64,000 nt of DNA from Acidobacteriota bacterium (GTDB lineage: Bacteria > Acidobacteriota > Vicinamibacteria > Vicinamibacterales > JAFNAJ01), in contig JAHDVP010000022.1 in the NCBI GenBank assembly GCA_023384575.1, positions 23,535-87,534 of the forward strand, given 5' to 3'. The notes below the pieces were generated by a model. The model ran no database searches. It saw nothing but the letters and a program-made list of their open reading frames with translations, and was not told the DNA's origin. Numbering within the stretch: position 1 is the first letter of the stretch; each line of letters opens with the position of its first letter. Below are positions 7,630-16,190 of the stretch, piece by piece. Both the position numbers and the translations under genes were made by a program.

Positions 7630-9000
7630 ATGTTCGAGTCGCTCAGTACGCGCCTGCAGGACGTCTTCAAGTCGCTTCGAGGCGAGGTCCGCCTCGACGA
7701 GACGACGGTCGAGGCAGCCCTGCGCGAAATCCGCATGGCGCTGCTCGAGGCCGACGTCAACTTCAAGGTCGTCAAGGCGTTCGTCGACCGCGTCCGCGAT
7801 CGCGCCGTCGATCAGGAGGTCCTGCGCAGCCTGACGCCGGGCCAGCAGGTCGTGCGGATCGTCCGCGACGAGATGCTGGCGCTCTTCGGCGAGACCGTGG
7901 GGGGGCTGCCGCCGGCGTCCCGCTCGCCGCGCGTGATCCTCCTGCTCGGGCTCCAGGGGTCGGGCAAGACGACCACCAGCGGCAAGCTCGCGGTGTGGCT
8001 CAGGAAGCAGGGACGGCACCCGCTGCTCGTGTCGACCGACGTCCGACGCCCGGCCGCCATCGAGCAGCTCGCGGTCGTCGGCCGCCAGGCCGAGGCCGCG
8101 GTGTTCGACCCGGCCGGCGACCTCGACCCCGTGTCTCGTGCGCGCGGGGCGCTCGCCGATGCGCGCACGCGCGGGTTCGACGTCGTGATCGTCGACAGCG
8201 CCGGGCGGCTGCACATCGACGACGAGCTGATGGACGAGCTCGTCGCCATCAAGGCGGCCGTCGAGCCCGTCGACCTCCTGTACGTCGCCGACGCGATGAC
8301 GGGCCAGGATGCGATCAAGAGCGCGGGTGAGTTCAACCGCCGGGTCGGCGTGACCGGCGTGGTCCTCACCAAGATGGACGGCGATGCCCGAGGCGGCGCG
8401 GCGCTCTCGGTGGTGTCGGTCGTCGGCGTGCCGATCGCCTTCGTGGGCAGCGGCGAGCGCCTGCAGGATCTCGAGCCGTTCCATCCCGACCGCGTGGTGT
8501 CGCGCGTGCTCGGCATGGGCGACGTGCTCTCGCTCATCGAGAAGGCCGAGCAGGCCATCGATCACGACCAGGCGCTGAAGCTCGAGGAGAAGATCCGCCG
8601 CGACACCTTCACGCTCGACGACTTCCGCGACCAGCTGCGGGCGATCCGCCGCATGGGGCCGCTCGAGCACATCCTCGGCATGCTGCCGGGCATGAACAAC
8701 TTGAAGCAGGCGGCGCCGGACGGCATCGACGAGAAGCAGATCGTGCGCGTCGAGGCCATCATCAACTCGATGACGCCGGGCGAGCGCCGGAACCACCAGC
8801 TGGTGAACGGCAGCCGTCGCAAGCGCATCGCGCGCGGGTCGGGCACGAGCGTCGAGGAGATCAATCGTCTGCTCAAGCAGTTCGTGCAGATGAAGAAGAT
8901 GCTGAAGGTGGTCGGCGGCATGGCGGGCCTGGGCGGCGGCGGCAAGAAGGGGAAGATGCGCAAGCGGATGGCCGCGCTGCGTTCGATGATGCAGGGGTAG
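7630..9000 (+). CDS. ffh: signal recognition particle protein Ffh (SRP54)
   Basis: GTPase that binds signal peptides and 4.5S RNA and delivers ribosomes to FtsY. An N domain is followed by the G domain, with GLQGSGKTTT (107-116), DVRRPAAIEQL, DSAGR (the usual DTAGR with Ser) and TKMDGDARGG. The methionine-rich M domain starts near residue 325 (MLPGMNNL) and ends in a Lys/Arg/Met-rich tail. The 456 residues are normal. ATG 7630 gives the canonical MFESLSTRLQ. It heads the ffh-rpsP-khpA-rimM-trmD-rplS operon, an order seen across many bacteria. No 4.5S RNA gene was recognised in the window. Confidence 0.97.
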   Translation: MFESLSTRLQDVFKSLRGEVRLDETTVEAALREIRMALLEADVNFKVVKAFVDRVRDRAVDQEVLRSLTPGQQVVRIVRDEMLALFGETVGGLPPASRSPRVILLLGLQGSGKTTTSGKLAVWLRKQGRHPLLVSTDVRRPAAIEQLAVVGRQAEAAVFDPAGDLDPVSRARGALADARTRGFDVVIVDSAGRLHIDDELMDELVAIKAAVEPVDLLYVADAMTGQDAIKSAGEFNRRVGVTGVVLTKMDGDARGGAALSVVSVVGVPIAFVGSGERLQDLEPFHPDRVVSRVLGMGDVLSLIEKAEQAIDHDQALKLEEKIRRDTFTLDDFRDQLRAIRRMGPLEHILGMLPGMNNLKQAAPDGIDEKQIVRVEAIINSMTPGERRNHQLVNGSRRKRIARGSGTSVEEINRLLKQFVQMKKMLKVVGGMAGLGGGGKKGKMRKRMAALRSMMQG

Positions 9001-9058
9001 CCGGCAGGCAGGCGCCAGGCCGCGCCACCCGGCTGATGGACGAAAGGACGAAGGACGA

Positions 9059-9346
9059 ATGTTGGCAATCCGGATGCAGCGGATGGGCGCGTCGAAGCGA
9101 CCGTTCTACCGCGTGGTGGTGACCCAGTCGACGTCGGGGCGCGACAGCAGTGCCGTCGAGATTCTCGGGCACTACGACCCGCGGACGACCCCCGAGACGC
9201 TGCGGCTCGACCGCGAGCGGTTCGAGCACTGGCTGAAGTCGGGCGCCCGGCCGAGTGCCACCGTGCGCACGATTGTCGCCCGCCACAAACAGGAGCTGGC
9301 GGCCCCGGCCCCGCAGGTCGAGGCGGCCGAGCAGCCGGCGTCGTGA
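9059..9346 (+). CDS. rpsP: 30S ribosomal protein S16
   Basis: Small-subunit protein needed for 30S assembly. It starts MLAIRMQRMGASKRPFYRVVV, the family's beta-hairpin start, and continues with EILGHYDPR; 95 residues, with an Ala/Pro-rich tail after residue 80. ATG 9059 lies after a GGACGAA-type site in a 58-base gap from ffh. Its TGA overlaps the GTG of khpA. The position between ffh and trmD is the classical one. Confidence 0.97.
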   Translation: MLAIRMQRMGASKRPFYRVVVTQSTSGRDSSAVEILGHYDPRTTPETLRLDRERFEHWLKSGARPSATVRTIVARHKQELAAPAPQVEAAEQPAS

Positions 9347-9597
9347 GCGACCTGGTGGCGCTCGTCGAGGTCGTCGCTCGCGCCCTGGCCGACGAACCCG
9401 ACGCCGTGTCCGTGACCCAGAGTGAGCACCGGGGCACCACGGTCGTCGAGCTGTTCATGGCGCCGGGTGACCTCGGTCGCGTGATCGGCCGGCAGGGCCG
9501 CACGGCGTCGGCGCTGCGCACGCTCGTCGTGGCGGCGGCCGAACGCGACGGGCGGCGGGTGCAGCTCGAGTTCCGTGACGGCCCCGCCGAGCGGTGA
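9343..9597 (+). CDS. khpA: KH-domain RNA-binding protein KhpA
   Basis: Small single KH-domain protein (84 residues) of the KhpA/YlqC family, which binds RNA, usually as a partner of KhpB. The GxxG loop is GRQG in DLGRVIGRQGRTA (about 44-56), followed by the C-terminal strand. The start is GTG 9343, sharing GTGA with the rpsP stop; the end shares one base with the rimM ATG. The rpsP-khpA-rimM-trmD arrangement is widely conserved. Confidence 0.92.
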   Translation: MSDLVALVEVVARALADEPDAVSVTQSEHRGTTVVELFMAPGDLGRVIGRQGRTASALRTLVVAAAERDGRRVQLEFRDGPAER

Positions 9598-10127
9598 TGA
9601 CACCCCCCTGGGACGACCTGCTCGTGGTCGGGCGTATCGCCCGGCCGCACGGGTTGCGCGGCCAGGTGGTGATCGACCCCGAGACCGACTTCCCGGAGGA
9701 GCGCTTCGCGCCGGGCGGGGTGGTGTTCATCGCGGCGCCGGGCGCCGCCCGGCCGCTGGAGATCGAGACGGTCCGGTTCCAGAAGGGCCGGCCCATCGTG
9801 GCGTTCGCCGGCGTCGGGACGATTGACGCGGCCGAGGCCCTCGGGCGGGGTGAGGTCCGGGCCCCGGCGAAACCGCGCGAGGCCCGCCCTCCGGGAACGC
9901 ACTACCACCACGAGCTGCAGGGGTGCCGGGTGGTGCAGCGCGGCGGCGGGGTGGTCGGGGAGGTCAGGCGGGTGGAGCGGACCGGCGCGGCCGATCTGCT
10001 GATCGTCGACGCGAACGGTCGCGAGGTGCTCGTGCCGTTCGTCCCGGAGATGTGCGTCGAGGTCGACGCCGAGGCGCGGGTCATCGTCGTGGAGCTTCCC
10101 GATGGGCTGCTCGAGTTGAACGGGTGA
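9597..10127 (+). CDS. rimM: ribosome maturation factor RimM
   Basis: Binds S19 and helps 30S head maturation. The N-terminal beta-barrel shows [17 protein letters not shown], the RimM signature. The C-terminal PRC-barrel contains [18 protein letters not shown], then [12 protein letters not shown]. It is 176 residues from ATG 9597; a GTG three bases earlier (9594) is also possible, but the ATG overlaps the khpA stop (TGATG). It precedes trmD, its usual operon partner. Confidence 0.94.
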   Translation: MTPPWDDLLVVGRIARPHGLRGQVVIDPETDFPEERFAPGGVVFIAAPGAARPLEIETVRFQKGRPIVAFAGVGTIDAAEALGRGEVRAPAKPREARPPGTHYHHELQGCRVVQRGGGVVGEVRRVERTGAADLLIVDANGREVLVPFVPEMCVEVDAEARVIVVELPDGLLELNG

Positions 10128-10894
10128 CGGGCGCGGGGCCTCGGGTGCGGTTCGACATCGTCACGATCTTTCCGCGGATGGTGCGGGCGCTGCTCGAGGA
10201 CGGGCTGCTGGCCCGCGCCGCCGCCGCGGGCACGCTGGTCGTCGAGGCGCACGACCTGCGCGAGTTCACCACGGACCGCCACCGCGTCGTCGACGACGCG
10301 GCCTTCGGCGGCGGGCCGGGGATGGTGCTCAAGCCCGAGCCCGTCGTGCGGGCGGTCGAAGCGATCGTCGAGCGCCACGGGGCGGCCTCGGCGGTGATCG
10401 TGCCCTCGCCCCAGGGGCGGCGGCTGACGCACGACGAGGCCGCGCGCCTGAGCCGACTGGATCACCTGGTGGTCGTCTGCGGCCGCTACGAGGGCATCGA
10501 CGAGCGCGTGCACGAGGTGCTTGCGACCGAGGAGATCTCGATCGGCGACTACGTGCTGACCGGCGGCGAGCTGCCGGCGCTGGTGATCGTCGAGGCGGTG
10601 GCGAGGCTCGTGCCGGGCGTGGTCGGCGACGAGCAGTCGGTGGCGTGCGATTCGTTCGCGCGCGGCGTGCTCGACTGGCCGCACTACACGCGTCCCGCCG
10701 AGTTCCGCGGGCGGCGCGTGCCGGACGTGCTGCTGTCGGGGCACCACGCGGCCATCGACCGGTGGCGCAGGCGAGAGGCGTTGCGGCGGACGTTGGCGCG
10801 GCGGCCCGACCTCCTGGCGGCGGCCACACTCGACGCCGATGAACGACGGATACTGGACGAGTTGGTGAAGGAACGAGAAGGGAGCGGATCATGA
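10124..10894 (+). CDS. trmD: tRNA (guanine-37-N1)-methyltransferase
   Basis: SPOUT-class methyltransferase that makes m1G37 and prevents +1 frameshifting. Visible motifs: [10 protein letters not shown] at the N-terminus, [23 protein letters not shown], the knot segments [14 protein letters not shown] and [15 protein letters not shown], and the C-terminal DNA/tRNA-binding helix bundle ([10 protein letters not shown]). From GTG 10124, which overlaps the rimM stop as GTGA, the product is 256 residues. GTG 10145 would give [10 protein letters not shown], nearer the family start, so the exact start is open. The stop overlaps rplS (ATGA). Confidence 0.95.
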   Translation: MTGAGPRVRFDIVTIFPRMVRALLEDGLLARAAAAGTLVVEAHDLREFTTDRHRVVDDAAFGGGPGMVLKPEPVVRAVEAIVERHGAASAVIVPSPQGRRLTHDEAARLSRLDHLVVVCGRYEGIDERVHEVLATEEISIGDYVLTGGELPALVIVEAVARLVPGVVGDEQSVACDSFARGVLDWPHYTRPAEFRGRRVPDVLLSGHHAAIDRWRRREALRRTLARRPDLLAAATLDADERRILDELVKEREGSGS

Positions 10895-11238
10895 ACGCCA
10901 TCGAGACGATTGAAACGCCGCAGCTGACCGAGCGCCCGGCGATGCGGCCGGGAGACACGGTCCGGGTGCACGTGAAGGTGCGCGAGGGCGACAAGGAGCG
11001 CATCCAGGTGTTCGAGGGCATCGTGATCGGGATGCACCGGGGCGGCGCGCGGGCGTCGTTCACCGTCCGGAAGGTGTCGTTCGGCCAGGGAGTCGAGCGG
11101 ATTTTCCCGCTCCACTCGCCGATCATCGATCGCGTCGAGGTCATCCGCAGCGCCAAGGTGCGTCGCGCGAAGCTCTACTTCCTGCGCGGCCTGCGTGGCA
11201 AGGCGGCGCGCATGAAGGAACAGCGTCGGCCCGCCTAG
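10891..11238 (+). CDS. rplS: 50S ribosomal protein L19
   Basis: Large-subunit protein at the 30S-50S interface. The core [27 protein letters not shown] and the [21 protein letters not shown] segment are typical, and it ends with a basic helix ([20 protein letters not shown]). The 115 residues are normal. ATG 10891 is preceded by gggagcgg and overlaps the trmD stop. It is the last ribosomal gene of the operon; rnhB follows after 67 bases. Confidence 0.97.
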   Translation: MNAIETIETPQLTERPAMRPGDTVRVHVKVREGDKERIQVFEGIVIGMHRGGARASFTVRKVSFGQGVERIFPLHSPIIDRVEVIRSAKVRRAKLYFLRGLRGKAARMKEQRRPA

Positions 11239-11305
11239 CGACCCTGGCCGCAGCGTGCGACCTTCTCGGAGCCCCGCCGAGAGACCCAGGTCCGGCCGGC
11301 GCGCC

Positions 11306-11938
11306 ATGTCACGGCCTCGTGCGACCCGCCTCATCGAGAACGCCTGCCGGCGATTCGGGTTCGCCCGCATCGCCGGCGTCGACGAAGTCGGGCGAGGGTG
11401 CCTCGCCGGGCCGGTGCTCGCCGCGGCCGTCGTGCTCGATCCCCGGCGGCGTATCCGGGGCCTGCGCGACTCGAAGCAGCTCTCGGCCGCCGCGCGCGAG
11501 GCGCGATACGCCGAGATCGCGGCGCGGGCGGCGGCCTGGAGCACCGCAGCGGCCGAACCCGCGGAGATCGACGAGGTCAACATCCATCGCGCGTCGCTCC
11601 GTGCCATGCAGACGGCCGTCCTGACGCTCGAGCCGCTTCCCGACCTCGTGCTCGTCGACGGCTTCGTCATTCCCGGGCTGCCGATGCCCCAGCGGGCCCT
11701 CGTCGGAGGCGATGCCCGGTGCGCGTCGATCGCCGCTGCCTCGATCGTCGCCAAGGTGGCCCGCGACCGGCTGATGGTCCAGCTCCACGACGCCGACCCG
11801 CGGTACGGCTTCGACCGTCACAAGGGATACGGCACGGCCGATCACCTCGAGGCACTCGCACGGCACGGGTACTCGACGGCCCATCGCCGGACGTTCCGGC
11901 CCCCGTCGCTGTTCGACGTGTTTGATACCATCGAGTGA
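11306..11938 (+). CDS. rnhB: ribonuclease HII
   Basis: Cleaves RNA in RNA-DNA hybrids, including single ribonucleotides in DNA. The catalytic motif GVDEVGRG gives D26 and E27; DSKQLS and the later D-x-(F/L)-V-I region (LVDGFVIPG) supply further acidic residues, and SIAAASIVAKVARDR and HKGYGT follow. It has 210 residues from ATG 11306. A GTG at 11255 would add 17 residues rich in Arg/Ser that lie before the fold. rplS-rnhB is a common pairing; the usual next gene yraN is not found. Confidence 0.94.
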   Translation: MSRPRATRLIENACRRFGFARIAGVDEVGRGCLAGPVLAAAVVLDPRRRIRGLRDSKQLSAAAREARYAEIAARAAAWSTAAAEPAEIDEVNIHRASLRAMQTAVLTLEPLPDLVLVDGFVIPGLPMPQRALVGGDARCASIAAASIVAKVARDRLMVQLHDADPRYGFDRHKGYGTADHLEALARHGYSTAHRRTFRPPSLFDVFDTIE

Positions 11939-11968
11939 ACTGACCGCAGCGCCTTCCCTGGAGACACG

Positions 11969-13888
11969 TTGGGGACCGATCGCGACGAGCGAGTGCGAAA
12001 GGCCGAGACATTCGCACGGCAGGGCCGTCTCGAGGACGCCATCGCCGAGTACGAGCGCCTGCTCGGCGCGACCTCGGGCGACCTGGCGAGCGAGAACGCC
12101 CTCGGCGATCTGCTCGTCCGCGTCGGGAGGACCGAACAGGCCGTCACGTGTTTCATGCGCGTCGGCGACCACCACCTGCGCGAGGGGTTCTTCGCCAAGG
12201 CCGCGGGCTTCTACAAGAAGGTGTTGAAGGTCGACCGCGAGCACGAGCCCGCGCTGCTGAGCCTCGCCGAGGCCTCGCAGCAGATGGGCCTGCTCGTCGA
12301 CGCTCGGCAGGCGCTCGGCCAGGTGGCGCTCCGGCGCCGGCGCCGCGGCGACGTTCGGGGCGCCGACGAAATGCGACTCCGGGTGGCCGAACTCGATCCG
12401 AAGGACATCGCCGCGCGCCTCGAGGCGGCGCGCGCGCTGGCCAGGGCTGGCCAGCCGGGAGCGACGGCCCGCTTCCGCGCCATCGCGACCGACCTCGAGG
12501 CGCAGGGCCGGCCGACCGATGCGCTCGAGGTCTGGGGTGAGATGCTCGTGTTCGACCCGGGCGACTGCGAGGCGCGCGTACACCTCGTCCGAGCCGCCCT
12601 CGATGCCTCCGACCTCGAGGCCGCGACCGCCTGGCTGCCATCCGCCGACCTCACGGCTTCGACCGAGCTCCTCGCCCTGGCGGTGGAAGTCGAGATCAGG
12701 CGGGGCGACAGCGCCCGCCTTGCGCCCCAGGTCGAACGCTGGCTGCAAGGCGGGCCGGACGCGGCGCTGGCGGCCGGCGCGCGGGCGCGTGCGCTGATGG
12801 CGTCCGGCGAGGCCGGTCCGTCGTGGGTGCTCGTCGAGGCGCTTGCACGGCGACAGGGGGCCGAGGCCGACGCCGGCGTCGTGGGCCTCCTGTCGGCGTT
12901 CGCCGCACGCTGGCCCGACCATGTTCCCGCGTGGCTCCTGCTGGTCGACCTCGCGGTCGGCAGCGGGCAAGGCGACGATCTCACCCGGGCGCAGGTCGGG
13001 CTGGCGCGGGCCTATGTCGCGTGCGGCCAACTCGAGCAGGCAAGGGCGGTCGCCGAAGACCTCGCGGCGCGAGATCCCGACGATCTGGCGCACCGCGAAC
13101 GGTTGGCCGAGGTGCTCGCGCAGCTCGGCGAGCCCCTTCCCGACGTGAAGACAGGGCCCGACTGGCCCGATCCCGATGCTGAGGGCCTCGACGCGTCGGC
13201 GGCGGCTGGTGGCCCGTGGCCGGGCGCCGACGAGGTGATGGTCGACACGGATGCGCTCGACCTCGCCTGGCTGCTCGGGGAGGTGGCCGAGGGACGGCCC
13301 GGCCGGGTGCTGACCGAGGTCGATCTCACGCCGTTGCTCGATGCCCTCACGGAGGGGGCACCGGCCGAGGCGCTGGGCGAACACGCGCTGGCCGCGCTCG
13401 CCCCGGCGGCCGGCGACGCGTCGGCTCACGCCGCGACGGAGGCCGAGCCCACGATTGAAGGGGTGTTCACCAGGCTTCGCGAGGAGGCCGTGCCGACGCG
13501 GCACGAACCAGGCGGACCGCAGTTGGCGCTCGGACGCACGTACCGGGCGGCGGGCATGCTCACGGAGGCGGCCACGGCGTTCGAGCGAGCCGCACGCGAT
13601 CCCGACTGCCGCTTCGACGCCTGTCTCGCGTTGGCCGAGGTGCACGAAGCCAGGGGAGAGATTGACTCGGCGGTCGCCTGGTACGAGCGGGCGCTCGAGG
13701 GACCCGACGGCGCCGTCGAGCCCCGGCTGACCACGCTCTATCGCCTCGCCGAAGTGCTCGAGGGGGCGGGCGAACGCGTCCGGGCGCTGGCTGTCTGGCA
13801 GGAGATCCAGGCCCTGGCGCCGGGCTACCGTGACGTGGCGCACCGCGTCGCCCAGGCCACGGAGGGAGGTGCCGCATTCACCCCCTGA
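11969..13888 (+). CDS. TPR-repeat protein, uncharacterised
   Basis: 639-residue protein made largely of helical pairs with TPR consensus: repeats at the N-terminus (about 5-110: AETFARQGRLEDAIAEYERLL, then FAKAAGFYKKVLKVDREHEPALLSLAEA), more divergent ones in the middle, an acidic Ala/Pro-rich linker near 390-500, and two clear C-terminal TPRs (ALGRTYRAAGMLTEAATAF, SAVAWYERALE). No signal peptide or membrane segment, so probably cytosolic scaffolding. The start is TTG 11969 after a GGAG site; no ATG or GTG fits better. The next gene begins inside its last codons. The partner or process is unknown. Confidence 0.85.
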   Translation: MGTDRDERVRKAETFARQGRLEDAIAEYERLLGATSGDLASENALGDLLVRVGRTEQAVTCFMRVGDHHLREGFFAKAAGFYKKVLKVDREHEPALLSLAEASQQMGLLVDARQALGQVALRRRRRGDVRGADEMRLRVAELDPKDIAARLEAARALARAGQPGATARFRAIATDLEAQGRPTDALEVWGEMLVFDPGDCEARVHLVRAALDASDLEAATAWLPSADLTASTELLALAVEVEIRRGDSARLAPQVERWLQGGPDAALAAGARARALMASGEAGPSWVLVEALARRQGAEADAGVVGLLSAFAARWPDHVPAWLLLVDLAVGSGQGDDLTRAQVGLARAYVACGQLEQARAVAEDLAARDPDDLAHRERLAEVLAQLGEPLPDVKTGPDWPDPDAEGLDASAAAGGPWPGADEVMVDTDALDLAWLLGEVAEGRPGRVLTEVDLTPLLDALTEGAPAEALGEHALAALAPAAGDASAHAATEAEPTIEGVFTRLREEAVPTRHEPGGPQLALGRTYRAAGMLTEAATAFERAARDPDCRFDACLALAEVHEARGEIDSAVAWYERALEGPDGAVEPRLTTLYRLAEVLEGAGERVRALAVWQEIQALAPGYRDVAHRVAQATEGGAAFTP

Positions 13889-14151
13889 GTCGCCTGCTGA
13901 GTTTTCTGTATTTTCTCGAGGCCGGGCTGCTGCTGCTCATCGTCCCGTGGTCGGCGTTCTGGGAGCGGAACTACTTCGTCGGCCTCGCGCCGGCCCTGGC
14001 TCCGACGTTATTGAACCACTACGTCCGGGGCGCGGTGTCGGGCATCGGCGTCATCTGCCTCGGAGCCGCGGTGGCCGAGCTGGTGGCCTTCTTCTCGCGT
14101 TCACGCCGGCGGCAGTGGGCGGAGCGCAGCCAGCCGCCCGCTCCTCACTGA
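13876..14151 (+). CDS. small membrane protein with apparent ATT start
   Basis: 91-residue protein (I/M)HPLSRLLSFLYFLEAGL..., open from 13876 to TGA 14149-14151. It has two hydrophobic helices (about 10-30 and 50-75), the first ending in VPWSAFWERNYFV, then a basic tail. No ATG, GTG or TTG exists in frame before the first helix. ATT 13876 sits five bases after a near-perfect Shine-Dalgarno, ggagggaggt (13861-13870), so ATT is the likely start; CTG 13885 is the alternative. It overlaps the TPR gene by 13 bases. Function unknown; the DNA shows a clean hydrophobic pattern that the other two frames lack. Confidence 0.7.
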   Translation: MHPLSRLLSFLYFLEAGLLLLIVPWSAFWERNYFVGLAPALAPTLLNHYVRGAVSGIGVICLGAAVAELVAFFSRSRRRQWAERSQPPAPH

Positions 14152-14237
14152 CCCGACGTGCGGCGGATCTCGGACGGAGTCGGGGGGCGGGTGGACGTCT
14201 TGGCCCGCAACGGCGGCGCGCGTTCTGGCGGGGACGT

Positions 14238-14267
14238 TTGACTTGGTCGGCTGGCGGTCACTACAGT
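14238..14267 (+). promoter_or_regulatory. sigma-70-type promoter for the RodZ-like gene
   Basis: TTGACT (14238-14243) and TACAGT (14262-14267) with an 18-base spacer lie 49 bases before the ATG at 14316. A GGAGGAAG ribosome binding site follows at about 14297. This marks a new transcription unit after the ATT-start gene. Confidence 0.55.
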
Positions 14268-14315
14268 TAGGACTGCTGAGGTCCGAAACACTAGCAGGAG
14301 GAAGCCAGAGGCGGG

Positions 14316-15146
14316 ATGGCCAGAATTGGAGCGCGCCTGAAGGAAGCCCGGCTGGCGCGTGGCACGACGCTTCAGCAGATCGCTGCCGCGACGAAGATCT
14401 CCGTGCCGGCCCTCGAGGCGATCGAGCGCGAAGACATCGCCCGGCTGCCGGGCGGGATCTTCCTGCGTTCCTTCGTCCGCGCCTACGCGACCGAGGTGGG
14501 TCTCGACGCCGACGACATCGTCAGCGAGTTCGTGCGCCTCTGTCCCGAAGAGTCGTCGCTCTCCGATGTCGAGGCCGTCGCCGCCGTGGCGGAGGCGTCG
14601 GGTCGACGGGCGACCCGAGGCGGGCTGGCGCTCGTGGGTGTGGCCGTCGTGGCGCTCGTCGCCGCCGGTGCGTGGGCCGCAGGAACCAGCCTGGGCTGGT
14701 TCGGGTCCACCCTCGGGCCGGAGGAGAGGCTGGCGGCCGAGGAGGCGTCCGAGGAGGCGTCCGCTCCCACGGTACTCGCCGCACAGGACGTCGCCGTGGC
14801 CGGGCCCGTCGGATTCCGTCCCGCCGCCGACCTGGTCCTTGAGCAGCGAGTCACCTCGCCCGGCGCCGTATCTCTCGAGCCTGGGTCGCCACGACTGGCC
14901 ATTCACCCCACCGCGAGGTGCTGGGTGCGCGTGACGATTGGCGGCGTCGTTCGATTCTCGCGCGAGATGCAGGCGGGCGAGCGCGAGGAGTTCGAGTTGA
15001 CGGCGCCGATCCTGATTGAGGTCGGCGATGCCGGCGCGTTCGAGTTCTCGATTGACGACACGCCGGGCCGGCCCCTCGGCCACGTGGGACAGGTCGTCCG
15101 CGCCCGCATCGATCCGGAGCGCGTCGACGAGTTCCTCGCGCAGTAG
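14316..15146 (+). CDS. RodZ-like helix-turn-helix transmembrane protein
   Basis: 276 residues. The N-terminus (1-75) is an XRE-type helix-turn-helix typical of RodZ: IGARLKEARLARGTTLQQIA, then ISVPALEAIEREDIARLPGGIFLRSFVRAYA. One transmembrane helix lies at 103-123 (LALVGVAVVALVAAGAWAAG). The periplasmic C-terminus (about 190-270) has the DUF4115 pattern, LAIHPTARCWVRVTIGG. RodZ links the MreB cytoskeleton to cell shape; mreB is not in the window, so that role is inferred from domain order only. ATG 14316 has a strong GGAGGAAG site. Confidence 0.82.
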   Translation: MARIGARLKEARLARGTTLQQIAAATKISVPALEAIEREDIARLPGGIFLRSFVRAYATEVGLDADDIVSEFVRLCPEESSLSDVEAVAAVAEASGRRATRGGLALVGVAVVALVAAGAWAAGTSLGWFGSTLGPEERLAAEEASEEASAPTVLAAQDVAVAGPVGFRPAADLVLEQRVTSPGAVSLEPGSPRLAIHPTARCWVRVTIGGVVRFSREMQAGEREEFELTAPILIEVGDAGAFEFSIDDTPGRPLGHVGQVVRARIDPERVDEFLAQ

Positions 15147-15182
15147 CCTCGCGCTGCGCTGTGCCGGAGTCGCCCTGTCGCG

Positions 15183-15983
15183 ATGGACGCCGCGTTCCGC
15201 TCTCCTCTGATTGATTGTTTTCGCCGCGGCGAGGTGCCGCGCGAGGTGCGCCTGCTGGCGGCCCGTGGCGCCGTGGCCCCGCGGGCGCACGAGCAGCTGG
15301 CGCTGCTCGTGCTGCTGGCCGGCGATGCCGACGCCGAGGTGGCGTTGGTGGCCGAAGCGACGTTGAGCGCGCTTCCCGGCCCGGCTCTGGCCGCGTTTCT
15401 CGGGCGGGCCGACGTGACCGACGACCTCCGGGCGTTCTTCGCGGCCCGCGGCATCACACCGGCGGCGCCGGCGGCCTCCGACGCCCCGTTCGGTGAGACC
15501 GACGACGCGCCGCTGCCCGACGTCGACCTGACCGACGGCGGGCTGCTGCCGTCCCAGGCAGGCGCGGTGGATCGTCCGCCGCCGATTTCGTCGTTGCCGG
15601 TCATCGACCGGATCAAGCTCGCCATGCGGGGCACGCGCGAGCAGCGCGGCGTGCTGGTGCGAGACGCCAACCGTCTCGTCTCGGCGGCGGTGCTGAGCAG
15701 CCCGAAGCTCACGGAGACGGAGGTCGAGACGTTCGCCCGCATGGCCAACGTCTCCGACGAAGTGTTGCGCGTGATCGGCACCAACCGCCACTGGACGAAG
15801 AACTACACGGTGGTCGCGTCGCTCGTTCGCAACCCGAAGACGCCGCCGGCGATCTCGCTGCCGCTCGTGGCGCGCCTCAACGACCGCGACGTGAAGTCGC
15901 TCGCGGTCGACCGGAACGTGCCCGAGGGCCTGCGGCTGTCGGCGCGGAAGATCCTCGCAACCGCGGCGTCCCGGAAGAAGTGA
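15183..15983 (+). CDS. uncharacterised conserved protein
   Basis: 266 residues, soluble, without signal peptide. The N-terminal 100 residues are Ala/Leu-rich helices that look like HEAT-type repeats. A Pro/Asp-rich linker (about 100-135) follows, then a conserved-looking block (140-260) with DRIKLAMRGTREQRGVLVRD, LTETEVETFARMANVSDEVLR, NRHWTKNYTVVASLVRNPKTPP and LAVDRNVPEGLR. I recall similar blocks in proteins of unknown function in Acidobacteriota and former Deltaproteobacteria; no function is claimed. ATG 15183 is 36 bases after the RodZ-like gene. Its 3' end overlaps the opposite-strand small gene by 107 bases. Confidence 0.8.
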   Translation: MDAAFRSPLIDCFRRGEVPREVRLLAARGAVAPRAHEQLALLVLLAGDADAEVALVAEATLSALPGPALAAFLGRADVTDDLRAFFAARGITPAAPAASDAPFGETDDAPLPDVDLTDGGLLPSQAGAVDRPPPISSLPVIDRIKLAMRGTREQRGVLVRDANRLVSAAVLSSPKLTETEVETFARMANVSDEVLRVIGTNRHWTKNYTVVASLVRNPKTPPAISLPLVARLNDRDVKSLAVDRNVPEGLRLSARKILATAASRKK

Positions 15984-16179
15984 CGCCGCCGGCCCTCTTG
16001 CGTTCGAGGGCCCACTCCGACCGCATCTGCGACAACCCGTCCATGTAGACCGCGACCTGCTCGCGTTCGTCCTCGGTGGAGAGCGTCTTGAGCAGGACGA
16101 TGGCGCGTTCGAGGTCGCGCGCCACCGTGTTCGGCGTCGCCTCGTAATAGAGGCGCCTGATCTCGGCGAGTACGTCCAT
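15877..16179 (-). CDS. small conserved protein, uncharacterised
   Basis: 100 residues from ATG 16179, preceded by an aggagaac ribosome binding site. The first 60 residues are a compact helical unit (MDVLAEIRRLYYEATPNTVA, then LERAIVLLKTLSTEDERE and VYMDGLSQMRSEWA); the remainder is Arg/Ser/Gly-rich and probably disordered. It begins 11 bases after the polX stop, so it belongs to that operon. The disordered tail is the part that overlaps the 3' end of the + strand gene 15183-15983, so the true end could be weakly constrained. Function unknown. Confidence 0.65.
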   Translation of the reverse strand: MDVLAEIRRLYYEATPNTVARDLERAIVLLKTLSTEDEREQVAVYMDGLSQMRSEWALERKRAGGVTSSGTPRLRGSSAPTAAGPRARSGRPRATSRRGR

Positions 16180-16190
16180 CGAGCGTTCTC

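Noticed and set aside
14152..14275. Open frame continuing from 13830 to 14270 on the plus strand.
   Set aside because: It is the alternative frame of the ATT-start membrane protein, has no hydrophobic or family pattern, and runs past the promoter of the next gene.
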